Part shown: positions 7,554 through 15,693 of the stretch, one piece after another
How positions within the stretch are numbered: position 1 is the first letter of the stretch
Layout: each line of letters begins with the position of its first letter
DNA from: JAGVJT01 sp964513205
GTDB taxonomy: Bacteria; Pseudomonadota; Gammaproteobacteria; Legionellales; Legionellaceae
NCBI GenBank assembly: GCA_964513205.1
Contig: CAZELP010000033.1
Coordinates: forward strand, 1-16,913
DNA length: 16,913 bases
Direction: 5' to 3'
Translations under genes and position numbers: made by a program
Notes under the pieces: model-generated
What the model saw: the letters and a program-made list of their open reading frames with translations, nothing else
Told to the model about the DNA's origin: nothing
The model's database searches: none

Positions 7554-8714
7554 ATGTTACAAAATATGCCTCACTTTCTAGGAGAGATGTACGATGCATT
7601 AAGAGCAAGTGTACACCAGTTTTCTATGCGCGAAATTGCCCCACTCGCCTCAAAAATAGACAAAGAAAATGCATTTCCTAATCCACTTTGGCGTAAATTA
7701 GGTGAACTTGGAGTATTGGGTATCACTGCTGAAGAAACTTATGGCGGCGCCAATATGGGCTATCTTGCTCACGTAATCGCCATGGAGGAAATCTCTCGAG
7801 CCTCTGCTTCTGTTGGTTTAAGTTACGGCGCGCACTCTAACCTGTGTGTCAATCAAATCACCTTAAACGGGAACATTGAACAAAAAGAACGCTATATTCC
7901 GAAACTGATATCTGGAGAATACATCGGCGCGCTGGCCATGAGCGAGGTCGCGGCCGGATCAGATGTCGTCAGTATGAAACTCTCAGCGACAGAAAAAGGC
8001 GATCATTATATCCTCAATGGTACAAAAATGTGGATCACAAATGGACCGGATGCCGATGTACTGGTTGTTTACGCAAAAACAAATCCCGTTGCAAATAGCA
8101 AAGGCATCACCGCGTTCCTCATTGAAAAAGGAATGCCTGGTTTTGGAACAGCGCAAAAATTAGATAAACTTGGAATGCGCGGTTCTAATACTTGTGAGCT
8201 TGTTTTTGAAAACTGCGCGGTGCCTAAAAGCCACATTTTAGGAGAGTTGAACGAAGGCGTTAGAGTGCTCATGAGTGGTTTAGATTATGAACGCACCGTG
8301 CTTGCAGCAGGACCCGTTGGCATTATGCAAGCATGTTTAGATTTAGTTCTACCTTATATCCACGAGCGAAAACAATTCAATCAAGCAATTGGTACGTTTC
8401 AATTTATACAGGGTAAAATTGCCGATATGTACACTGAGTTAAATGCCTCTCGCGCTTTTCTATATGCAGTTGCAAAAGCATGTGATCACCAAAAAGTAAG
8501 CAGAAAGGATGCGGCGAGCGTCATTCTCTATACGGCTGAAAAAGCAACGCAGATGGCATTACAAACCATTCAAATTTTAGGTGGAAATGGTTACATCGAA
8601 GAATACCCTGCAGCACGATTACTGCGTGATGCAAAACTATATGAAATTGGCGCCGGCACATCAGAAATTCGTCGGATGCTAATAGGACGAGAACTTTTTT
8701 CAGAGACCGCATAA
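7554..8714 (+). CDS. liuA: Isovaleryl-CoA dehydrogenase
   Basis: FAD-dependent acyl-CoA dehydrogenase converting isovaleryl-CoA to 3-methylcrotonyl-CoA, passing electrons to electron-transfer flavoprotein. The 386 residues cover the whole family fold: helical N-terminal domain, central beta domain with ALAMSEVAAGSDVVSMKLSA, and helical C-terminal domain with the RKQF and QILGGNGY segments. The branched-chain subtype is shown by the catalytic base position. Glu246 lies in GLDYERT, as in isovaleryl-CoA dehydrogenases. At the place where medium- and short-chain enzymes carry the base near the C terminus, this protein has YEIGAGTSEIRR. AGGAAG (7543-7548) lies five bases before the ATG. First gene of the operon; its stop overlaps the thiolase start by one base. 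The methylcrotonyl-CoA carboxylase genes downstream confirm the substrate. Confidence 0.93.
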   Translation: MLQNMPHFLGEMYDALRASVHQFSMREIAPLASKIDKENAFPNPLWRKLGELGVLGITAEETYGGANMGYLAHVIAMEEISRASASVGLSYGAHSNLCVNQITLNGNIEQKERYIPKLISGEYIGALAMSEVAAGSDVVSMKLSATEKGDHYILNGTKMWITNGPDADVLVVYAKTNPVANSKGITAFLIEKGMPGFGTAQKLDKLGMRGSNTCELVFENCAVPKSHILGELNEGVRVLMSGLDYERTVLAAGPVGIMQACLDLVLPYIHERKQFNQAIGTFQFIQGKIADMYTELNASRAFLYAVAKACDHQKVSRKDAASVILYTAEKATQMALQTIQILGGNGYIEEYPAARLLRDAKLYEIGAGTSEIRRMLIGRELFSETA

Positions 8715-9892
8715 TGAATCATTTTCAAGAAATTGTGATTGTTGCTGCACGCAGGACCCCAATTGGTGGATTACTCGGACAGCTTAGTCTTTTTACCGCA
8801 CCAGAACTTGCGGCATATGCTCATCGGGCTGTTTTAGAGGATACCGGTATTGCACCACAAGAAATTGATGAAATCATCACAGGATGTGTTTTATCGGCAG
8901 GGATAGGACAAGCACCCGCTCGTCAAGCCGCTTTAAAAGCAGGAATTCCAGAACAAGTAGGTGCCACAACACTCAATAAAATGTGTGGCTCGGGAATGAA
9001 AGCGATCATGCTAGGCTTTGATTTAATTCGATCTGAATCCGCTTCAATTGTACTTTCTGGCGGCATGGAAAGCATGAGTCGAGCACCATTTTTACTGCCA
9101 GGAGCAAGAAAAGGATATCGCTTGGGTCATCAAGTTGTCCAAGATCACATGTTGCTTGACGGCCTTGAAGATGCCTATGAGCCTGGGAAGCTGATGGGTC
9201 ATTTCGCCGATCGAACTGCCGCACATTTTTCTTTTTCACGAGAGGCGCAAGACGAATATGCACGTTTATCGATGGAAAAAGCACTTCAAGCGCAAGTAAA
9301 CGGTGCATTTTCTCAAGAAATTGTGCCCATTAAGCTTGAGCATGCCCTTATCACACAAGATGAAGGTCCCAGTGCTGAAAAATTAGCAAAACTCTCTCGA
9401 CTCAAACCGGCTTTTTCAAAAGAAGGGACCGTCACGCCAGGAAACTCAAGCTCTATTGCAGATGGCGCATCCTCATTGCTTCTGATGACAGCAAAAGAAG
9501 CAGAAAAGCGTAACTTGAAGCCCTTGGCTCGAATTGTTGCGCATGCCACACACGCACAAGCACCTGAGTGGTTTACTACTGCACCGATTAAGGCCATTGA
9601 AAAAGTCTTGGAAAAAACAAACTGGACACTCAATGAAGTCGATTTATTTGAAATCAACGAAGCATTTGCAGTCGTTTCTATGGCCGCAATTCAAGCGCTA
9701 CATTTGCCTTCTGAAAAAGTGAACTGTCACGGTGGCGCATGTGCATTAGGCCATCCTATTGGGGCAAGTGGTGCTCGAATTGTGACCACATTAATGCATG
9801 CACTCAAACAGCAGGGAAAAAGAAAAGGTATTGCGGCACTTTGTATTGGTGGCGGAGAGGCAACCGCACTTGCCATTGAGAATGTATCTTGA
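8714..9892 (+). CDS. Acetyl-CoA acetyltransferase (thiolase)
   Basis: Thiolase-family enzyme that, in a catabolic setting, splits acetoacetyl-CoA with CoA into two acetyl-CoA. The 392-residue length is standard. The acylated cysteine is Cys91 (NKMCGSGMKA), with NEAFAV, His347 (GHPIGASGARI) and the second catalytic Cys377 (CIGGGEATAL) near the C terminus. Its ATG overlaps the stop of the dehydrogenase gene by one base, so the two are coupled. In this cluster it plausibly handles acetoacetate released by HMG-CoA lyase. That needs an acetoacetate CoA-transferase or synthetase, which is not in the window. A 3-ketoacyl-CoA thiolase role in fatty-acid oxidation is less likely given the neighbours. 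A 114-base gap follows with no clear terminator hairpin or promoter. Confidence 0.9.
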   Translation: MNHFQEIVIVAARRTPIGGLLGQLSLFTAPELAAYAHRAVLEDTGIAPQEIDEIITGCVLSAGIGQAPARQAALKAGIPEQVGATTLNKMCGSGMKAIMLGFDLIRSESASIVLSGGMESMSRAPFLLPGARKGYRLGHQVVQDHMLLDGLEDAYEPGKLMGHFADRTAAHFSFSREAQDEYARLSMEKALQAQVNGAFSQEIVPIKLEHALITQDEGPSAEKLAKLSRLKPAFSKEGTVTPGNSSSIADGASSLLLMTAKEAEKRNLKPLARIVAHATHAQAPEWFTTAPIKAIEKVLEKTNWTLNEVDLFEINEAFAVVSMAAIQALHLPSEKVNCHGGACALGHPIGASGARIVTTLMHALKQQGKRKGIAALCIGGGEATALAIENVS

Positions 9893-10006
9893 CATCATGG
9901 TGTATCGCCAGAAATGGATTGATTTTCGATGATTGGAAAAAACAACGGATTTTGACCCAAAAAGAAATTGTGAAGACCGATTTTAATAACTCATCAGGAG
10001 GATGAT

Positions 10007-10315
10007 ATGCTTATGAAACAAACCATCGCTTATTTGGTACTGAGTCTTTTGGCCGTAATGGGAGCGAGCTATCTCCAGCAAGCAGCACACTATGTCGCCA
10101 CGATTTATAGTGCTCTCGATGCAACACTGGTACCGTACCTCAGCAACAATAACATCCGACATATTCTGTTAATGATTGTGATTCCTATATTTTTTGCAAG
10201 TATTCCAGCCATATTATATCGACTCATAAAGAAACAAGACATGCCTTATTATCTCCCTTTAACATGGATCCTCTGGATGATTTTAATCTTTAGTCGTACA
10301 CTGGCTGCATCTTAA
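10007..10315 (+). CDS. Small three-helix inner-membrane protein of unknown function
   Basis: A 102-residue protein with three hydrophobic segments, roughly residues 5-22, 52-71 and 82-98. A more polar region with several aromatics lies between the first two, and a short basic loop (RLIKKQD) between the second and third. By the positive-inside rule that basic loop should face the cytoplasm. The ribosome site is strong: a full AGGAGG (9996-10001) five bases before the ATG, better than those of the enzymes around it. A second in-frame ATG at 10013 is possible. It sits inside the leucine operon, 114 bases after the thiolase and 31 before the carboxylase subunit, so it is probably cotranscribed. 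I recognise no family. A role in uptake or membrane association of the pathway is only a guess from position. Confidence 0.75.
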   Translation: MLMKQTIAYLVLSLLAVMGASYLQQAAHYVATIYSALDATLVPYLSNNNIRHILLMIVIPIFFASIPAILYRLIKKQDMPYYLPLTWILWMILIFSRTLAAS

Positions 10316-10346
10316 TACTCCTCAAGAGAAAACGGAGTTTTTCTTT

Positions 10347-11954
10347 ATGCCATCTTTGATTAGCCACTTAAATCCTAATAGCGAAAGCTTCAGAATGAAT
10401 GCCGCGTCCATGCAGCTTTTGGTCGATAAACTTCATCAAACACTCTCTCGTATTGCAGAAGGTGGTGATGAGAAAGCACGTGCAAGACACCAAAAGCACG
10501 GCAAGCTTCTGCCAAGAGAGCGCTTGCAAAAATTGCTTGATCCAGGCAGTCCTTTTCTAGAGCTTTCGCCTTTAGCTGCTTATGAAGTCTACGATGATCG
10601 GGTACCCGCAGCAGGTATTATTACCGGAATTGGACTAGTTCAAAATACCGCGTGTATGATCATCATCAATGATGCAACCGTGAAGGCCGGTACCTACTAT
10701 CCTCTCACGGTGAAAAAACATCTACGTGCACAAGCCATTGCCGAAGCCAATCATCTGCCTTGCCTTTACTTAGTCGACTCAGGAGGTATGTTTTTACCAA
10801 AACAAGACGAAGGTTTTGCTGATAAAGAACATTTTGGCCGTATTTTCTTTAATCAAGCCAATATGTCTCGACAAAATATACCACAAATTGCGATTGTAAT
10901 GGGGTCGTGTACTGCAGGAGGAGCCTATGTTCCTGCGATGGCAGATGAATCTATCATGGTTAAAAATCAAGCTACAATCTTTCTGGGTGGCCCGCCTTTA
11001 GTCAAAGCCGCTACGGGAGAAATCATCAGTGCAGAAGATCTCGGAGGGGCCGATGTTCACTGCCGACAATCTGGTGTTGCCGATCATTATGCAGAAAATG
11101 ATGAGCATGCACTTCTGATTGCTCGGCAGTTGATTTCTCATTTAAATCGCCCTCCTCTGAATGCAATTCCTCGTATTGAAAATCGAGAACCATTGTATTC
11201 TGCCGAAGAATTAAACGGTATTATTCCTGTAGACCCACGAAAACCGTTTGACGTAAAAGAAGTGATTGCAAGAATTACGGATGCATCGGAGTTTGATGAG
11301 TTCAAAGCACTTTACGGTTCAACATTGGTCTGTGGATTTGCGCATATCTACGGTTACCCTGTCGGCATTATTGCAAATAATGGCATTTTATTTGCTGAAA
11401 GCGCCCAAAAAGGCGCACATTTTATTGCGCTTTGCACCCAAAGGAAAATTCCTCTTCTGTTTTTACAGAATATCACGGGCTTCATGGTCGGAAGCAAAGT
11501 AGAAGCAGCAGGTATTGCCAAACACGGAGCAAAGATGGTCATGGCCGTTGCAAATGCCAATATCCCCAAATTAACCGTCATCATTGGTGGAAGTTTTGGA
11601 GCAGGAAACTATGCGATGTGTGGCAGAGCCTACGACCCACGCTTTTTATGGACATGGCCAAATGCACGAATTTCAGTTATGGGTGGTGAACAAGCCGCAA
11701 GCGTACTGGCTCAAATCTATAGAGAAAAAGAAGAAGCGCGTGGCCATACATGGTCTGTAAATGAAGAAGAAATGTTCAAGCAAACACTTCGCGATCAATA
11801 TGAAGCACAAGGAAACCCTTATTATGCCAGCGCAAGATTATGGGATGATGGCGTCATCTCCCCAGCGGACACCAGAAAAGTAGTCGGCCTTGGTTTATGG
11901 ACAGTCTCCCATGCGCCTATTGAAACCACATCATTTGGCGTTTTTCGCATGTAA
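10347..11954 (+). CDS. liuB: 3-methylcrotonyl-CoA carboxylase, carboxyltransferase (beta) subunit
   Basis: Transfers the carboxyl group from carboxybiotin on the alpha subunit to 3-methylcrotonyl-CoA, giving 3-methylglutaconyl-CoA. The 535 residues form two crotonase-like carboxyltransferase domains. The N-terminal one has RHQKHGKLLPRERLQKLLDPG and the oxyanion loop GSCTAGGAYVPAMADE beginning at about residue 186. The segment GGPPLVKAATGE...LGGADVH is characteristic of methylcrotonyl/propionyl-type subunits. The C-terminal domain has NITGFMVG and GGSFGAGNYAMCGRAYDP from about residue 414. The size and the long GNYAMCGRAYDPRF stretch favour methylcrotonyl- over propionyl- or geranyl-CoA carboxylase; geranyl is disfavoured by the leucine neighbours. 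GGAG (10334-10337) is nine bases before the ATG. The hydratase gene follows after nine bases. Confidence 0.94.
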   Translation: MPSLISHLNPNSESFRMNAASMQLLVDKLHQTLSRIAEGGDEKARARHQKHGKLLPRERLQKLLDPGSPFLELSPLAAYEVYDDRVPAAGIITGIGLVQNTACMIIINDATVKAGTYYPLTVKKHLRAQAIAEANHLPCLYLVDSGGMFLPKQDEGFADKEHFGRIFFNQANMSRQNIPQIAIVMGSCTAGGAYVPAMADESIMVKNQATIFLGGPPLVKAATGEIISAEDLGGADVHCRQSGVADHYAENDEHALLIARQLISHLNRPPLNAIPRIENREPLYSAEELNGIIPVDPRKPFDVKEVIARITDASEFDEFKALYGSTLVCGFAHIYGYPVGIIANNGILFAESAQKGAHFIALCTQRKIPLLFLQNITGFMVGSKVEAAGIAKHGAKMVMAVANANIPKLTVIIGGSFGAGNYAMCGRAYDPRFLWTWPNARISVMGGEQAASVLAQIYREKEEARGHTWSVNEEEMFKQTLRDQYEAQGNPYYASARLWDDGVISPADTRKVVGLGLWTVSHAPIETTSFGVFRM

Positions 11955-11963
11955 GGAGTTTTT

Positions 11964-12731
11964 ATGCAAGACCCTATTCTCATTGAGCAAGATCAACATT
12001 TCTGTTCGATTGTATTCAATCGAGTCGATAAACATAATGCATTTGATGATCATTTCATAGAAACATTGCAACACCACTTAGACTCTATGGCGCACAACTC
12101 AGAAATCCATTTTGTCGTGTTGAAAGCGAATGGTGCACATTTTTCCTCCGGCGCCGATTTAAATTGGATGCAGCGCATGGTGCATATGAGCGAGGAAGAA
12201 AATCGCGTTGACGCTGAAAAACTGGCCCAATTACTCGATTCTCTTTATCATTTCCCCAAACCCACAATAGCCTTGGTTCAAGGATCAGCATATGGAGGCG
12301 GAGTCGGTTTAATCGCTGCAACCGATCTGGTGCTGGCAAGCGAGTCAGCCCAATTTTGCTTTTCAGAAATCAAATTAGGCTTGATCCCGGCTGTCATTAG
12401 TCCTTTTGTTATCGATGCAATTGGTGCACGTGCAGCCATGAGCCTTTTCATGACCGGCGAAGTTTTTTCAGCCAAACGGGCAATGGAATTACAGCTCGTG
12501 CATCGCGTCATTTCCGATGCCGCATTTGAAACAGAATCCAAACAATTTATCACTCACATGACACGACTTCCGCCAGAGGCATTGCGTCTCACTAAAACGC
12601 TCGTTCGTCGGGTTAAAGACACTTCTATTGACGCTCATATTGCAAAAATTACGGCACCTATGATTGCAGAACGGCGAGTTTCAGAGGAAGGACAACGTGG
12701 TATTCTAGCTTTTCTTAACAAGACGAGGTAA
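11964..12731 (+). CDS. liuC: Methylglutaconyl-CoA hydratase (enoyl-CoA hydratase family)
   Basis: Hydrates 3-methylglutaconyl-CoA to 3-hydroxy-3-methylglutaryl-CoA. A 255-residue crotonase-fold protein. The first oxyanion-hole loop is SSGADLNWM (61-69) and the second is GSAYGGGVGL (108-117). Glu135 in FCFSEIKLGLIPAVISPFV corresponds to one of the two family catalytic acids. The PAVISPFV ending, in place of the usual PGAGGTQRL, is a feature I associate with the LiuC-type branch. AGGAG (11954-11958) overlaps the last base of the preceding stop codon and lies five bases before the ATG, so translation is tightly linked to the carboxyltransferase gene. The carboxylase alpha subunit follows after five bases. 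A general enoyl-CoA hydratase activity cannot be excluded by sequence alone, but the operon position makes this role very likely. Confidence 0.9.
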   Translation: MQDPILIEQDQHFCSIVFNRVDKHNAFDDHFIETLQHHLDSMAHNSEIHFVVLKANGAHFSSGADLNWMQRMVHMSEEENRVDAEKLAQLLDSLYHFPKPTIALVQGSAYGGGVGLIAATDLVLASESAQFCFSEIKLGLIPAVISPFVIDAIGARAAMSLFMTGEVFSAKRAMELQLVHRVISDAAFETESKQFITHMTRLPPEALRLTKTLVRRVKDTSIDAHIAKITAPMIAERRVSEEGQRGILAFLNKTR

Positions 12732-12736
12732 GGGCC

Positions 12737-14710
12737 ATGATCACAACCTTATTGATTGCCAATCGTGGCGAAATTGCCTGCCGAATTATCCGAACCGCAA
12801 AACGCTTGGGAATTCGCACAATTGCCATCTACTCTGATGCAGACGCGCATAATCCACACGTTCATCTTGCCGATGAAGCTTATCGTGTAGGCCCATCCAT
12901 TGCGCGCGAGAGCTACCTCAATATCGAAAATATTATTGAAATTGCAAAAAAAACAAATGCATCGGCGATTCATCCTGGCTATGGATTTTTATCTGAAAAT
13001 CCTGAGTTTGCAACAGCATGCGAAAAAGCAAATGTGATCTTTATCGGTCCTTCTGTTTTGGCCATGAAGGCCATGGCATCTAAAAAAGTGGCCAAACAGC
13101 TACTTGAAAAAACAAATGTTCCTCTCACACCAGGCTATCATGGTGAAGCACAAAGCCCCGAAGAGTTGTGCAAAGAAGCTAAAAAAATTGGATTTCCAGT
13201 GCTTCTTAAAGCGGCCATGGGGGGCGGTGGAAAAGGAATGCGTGCCGTCTACAATGAAAATGACTTTGAAACTGCATTGCATGCCGCAAAACGAGAGGCA
13301 CAAGCGTATTTCAAAGACGAGACCATGCTCATCGAAAAGCTGATTGAAAAACCAAGGCACATCGAAATACAATTGATGGCCGATCATCATGGCAACGTCA
13401 TTCATTTGTTTGAACGAGATTGCTCGATTCAACGCCGCCACCAAAAAATCATTGAAGAAGCACCAGCCCCCAACCTCTCTCAAACATTAAGGCAAGCGCT
13501 CGCCGATGCGGCCATTACAGTTGCACAAACAATCGATTACCGAGGTGCTGGAACGGTTGAATTCTTGGTTGATGGAGTCAGCGGTGCTTTTTATTTTATG
13601 GAAATGAATACACGACTCCAAGTAGAACATCCAGTGACCGAAATGATCACTGGACTCGATTTGGTTGAATGGCAACTCCATATTGCAGAAAATAAACCTT
13701 TGCCCATCACACAAGACCAAGTCAGCTACCAAGGTCACGCCATTGAATGTCGTATTTATGCCGAAGACCCACTACAAGGCTTTATTCCTTCTGTAGGGAA
13801 GATCCGTTTTTTACATCCTCCACAAGGAGAAGGAATTCGTGTTGACAGCGGTGTCGAAGCAAATAGCCACGTTTCACAATTTTACGACGCCATGTTTGCC
13901 AAACTGATTGTGTTTGGAAATAATCGAGCACAGGCACTTCAGCGTTTAGATCAAGCACTGACAAGCTACTACGTGGCCGGCGTTAAAACAAACTTATCTT
14001 TTCTCAAATCAATTGTCAGAGAGCCTGATTTTGCTGCGGGTCATTTCAGCACGGACTTTCTAGAAACACACGCCCTAAAAACTCAAACTGATCCTCACGC
14101 CCTCTTTTTTGCGGCAGCTTTTGAATACCTTAAACTGATACCAGCAGATCCTCTTTTTAAAGCCACTTTTGGCTGGAGTGCAAACCTTCATCGGCATTGG
14201 ACCAAGCGATATCGAATTGAGGGTGAATCATTTGAAATGAAAATCACTGCAAAAGGCTTAAATACGTTTGAACTTCAAGATGGAAAAACGTCATCTGTAT
14301 TGGAAATCGAAACACTAACCGCCAATACACTACAACTCACTTTTGCTCATCAAAAGATAAAAGCGACGCTCTTTGAGGACGAAGGACATACGCTTTATAT
14401 CTTTACACCACTGGGAACAACCGTTGTTGAAATCGAGCAAACACGTTATGACTTGCCTGAACACGACAAGAACCATGGTTTAATAGCCCCCATGCCCTCG
14501 ACAGTTGTTGCGGTTTTAAAGCAAGTAGGCGACACCATACAAAAAGGAGAAAGCCTGATGGTCCTCGAGGCGATGAAAATGGAGCACACCATTTACGCGC
14601 CAGACAGCGGGCGATTGAATACTATTTTTTTCAATGTTGGCTCACAAGTGCATGAAGGCGCTTTACTTGCAAGCCTATCTCCTCTCCACGAACCGGAAAA
14701 TCAAGGATGA
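12737..14710 (+). CDS. liuD: 3-methylcrotonyl-CoA carboxylase, biotin-carrying (alpha) subunit
   Basis: ATP-dependent carboxylation of its own biotin, which supplies the beta subunit. The 657 residues are in the normal order. A biotin carboxylase N-terminal domain (IANRGEIACRIIRTAKRLG) comes first. An ATP-grasp domain follows with K158 and the glycine loop GGGGKGMR, then EMNTRLQVEHPVTE (Glu289, Arg293) and the biotin-carboxylase C-terminal domain. A less conserved linker (about 460-575) that should mediate contact with the beta subunit precedes the biotinyl domain, where EAMKMEH places biotin on Lys614. GAGG (12725-12728) lies eight bases before the ATG. The last four bases (ATGA) overlap the start of the lyase gene. 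It needs a biotin protein ligase encoded elsewhere. Propionyl-CoA carboxylase alpha has the same plan; the neighbours decide for methylcrotonyl-CoA. Confidence 0.94.
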   Translation: MITTLLIANRGEIACRIIRTAKRLGIRTIAIYSDADAHNPHVHLADEAYRVGPSIARESYLNIENIIEIAKKTNASAIHPGYGFLSENPEFATACEKANVIFIGPSVLAMKAMASKKVAKQLLEKTNVPLTPGYHGEAQSPEELCKEAKKIGFPVLLKAAMGGGGKGMRAVYNENDFETALHAAKREAQAYFKDETMLIEKLIEKPRHIEIQLMADHHGNVIHLFERDCSIQRRHQKIIEEAPAPNLSQTLRQALADAAITVAQTIDYRGAGTVEFLVDGVSGAFYFMEMNTRLQVEHPVTEMITGLDLVEWQLHIAENKPLPITQDQVSYQGHAIECRIYAEDPLQGFIPSVGKIRFLHPPQGEGIRVDSGVEANSHVSQFYDAMFAKLIVFGNNRAQALQRLDQALTSYYVAGVKTNLSFLKSIVREPDFAAGHFSTDFLETHALKTQTDPHALFFAAAFEYLKLIPADPLFKATFGWSANLHRHWTKRYRIEGESFEMKITAKGLNTFELQDGKTSSVLEIETLTANTLQLTFAHQKIKATLFEDEGHTLYIFTPLGTTVVEIEQTRYDLPEHDKNHGLIAPMPSTVVAVLKQVGDTIQKGESLMVLEAMKMEHTIYAPDSGRLNTIFFNVGSQVHEGALLASLSPLHEPENQG

Positions 14711-15624
14711 CCTTACCGAAAAAAGTGACCATTATTGAAGTGGGACCACGTGATGGATTACAAAATGAGCCTCATTTTGTCCCAACAGATAAAAAAATTG
14801 CATTCATCAATCAATTGAGCGAGAGTGGATTACAACACATTGAAATCACAAGCTTCGTATCTCACAAAGCCGTGCCTCAGCTCACTGACAACATCGAGAT
14901 ATGTCAGCATATTCGCAAAAATCCAGGTGTTGATTATTCGGCTCTAGTCCCCAATCAGCAAGGAATGAGCTTGGCTATTGAGCAACATATTCGACATATC
15001 GCCTTATTCACCGCAGCAAGTGAATCATTCAACCAGCGCAACATCCATTGCTCGATTGACGAAAGTATCGAACGATTTAAACCGGTTGTCGAACTCGCTA
15101 AACAACATCACATCACCATCCGCGCTTATATTTCCTGTGTTTTAGGTTGCCCATATGAAGGCTACATTCGCCCAGAACAAGTGGCAGAAGTCGTTGAAAA
15201 ACTGCAGCCATTTGAAGTAGACGAAATCAGTTTTGGTGATACCATTGGCGTTGGAACACCACGACAAACACAAATGCTCATTCAAGGACTTCGTGGAGTA
15301 TGGCCGACTGAATTGACCGCCATGCATTTTCACGACACCTACGGCCAAGCCATTGCCAATATTTATGCGGCCCTAGAGCAAGGCATCACACGCTTTGATA
15401 GTGCAGTTGCAGGACTAGGCGGCTGCCCTTACGCACTTGGGGCAACCGGCAATGTGGCCACAGAAGATGTCTTATATTTAATGCATGGTCTCAATATAGA
15501 AACGGGCGTGGACATTTACAAAATCGCACAAGCGGGCGACTTTATTTGTAAAATATTAAAACGAACCAATTCGTCGAAAGTAGGAAAGGCTTTGCTTGGC
15601 CTTTCGGATTATCTTTCTTCTTGA
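14707..15624 (+). CDS. liuE: Hydroxymethylglutaryl-CoA lyase
   Basis: Metal-dependent cleavage of 3-hydroxy-3-methylglutaryl-CoA to acetyl-CoA and acetoacetate, the final specific step of leucine degradation. A 305-residue TIM barrel of the DRE-TIM metallolyase family. VGPRDGLQNE (12-21) provides the catalytic Arg15 and metal-binding Asp16. HFHDTYGQA carries the two metal-ligand histidines, and GLGGCPYALGATGNVATED holds the mobile-loop cysteine (Cys240) followed by the metal-binding Asn. The ATG overlaps the alpha-subunit stop by four bases, so translation is coupled. It is the last gene of the cluster. The -35 of the next gene's promoter overlaps its stop codon and no terminator intervenes, so some readthrough into ispB is likely. 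Confidence 0.95.
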   Translation: MTLPKKVTIIEVGPRDGLQNEPHFVPTDKKIAFINQLSESGLQHIEITSFVSHKAVPQLTDNIEICQHIRKNPGVDYSALVPNQQGMSLAIEQHIRHIALFTAASESFNQRNIHCSIDESIERFKPVVELAKQHHITIRAYISCVLGCPYEGYIRPEQVAEVVEKLQPFEVDEISFGDTIGVGTPRQTQMLIQGLRGVWPTELTAMHFHDTYGQAIANIYAALEQGITRFDSAVAGLGGCPYALGATGNVATEDVLYLMHGLNIETGVDIYKIAQAGDFICKILKRTNSSKVGKALLGLSDYLSS

Positions 15625-15649
15625 CAATCAGCGAGGTGCCGCTTAGGAT
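15621..15649 (+). promoter_or_regulatory. Sigma70-type promoter of ispB
   Basis: A perfect TTGACA (15621-15626) overlaps the stop codon of the HMG-CoA lyase gene. After exactly 17 bases comes TAGGAT (15644-15649, four of six consensus). Transcription would start near 15656, after the in-frame ATG at 15652 and about 38 bases before the ATG at 15694. It therefore bears directly on which ispB start is used. Confidence 0.6.
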
Positions 15650-15693
15650 TCATGGTCTCAAGTTTTACTCCCTTAGCCATCAGGACCCAAACC

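Noticed and set aside
7480..7608. Longer N terminus for the methyltransferase-like protein
   Set aside because: It would overlap the divergent liuA start and promoter; the ATG at 7479 has a proper ribosome site and begins right before the conserved region.
9893..10006. Separate promoter or terminator between the thiolase and membrane-protein genes
   Set aside because: A TTGACC at 9952-9957 has no -10 at suitable spacing, and no hairpin followed by a T-run was found.
13100..13483. Open frame of 127 codons on the minus strand inside liuD
   Set aside because: It is antisense to the conserved ATP-grasp domain of the biotin carboxylase, with a Phe/Cys-rich composition typical of shadow frames.
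15652..15693. Longer N terminus for ispB starting at the ATG at 15652
   Set aside because: It lies before the predicted transcription start, has poor ribosome-site spacing (three bases) and adds 14 residues with no counterpart in the family.
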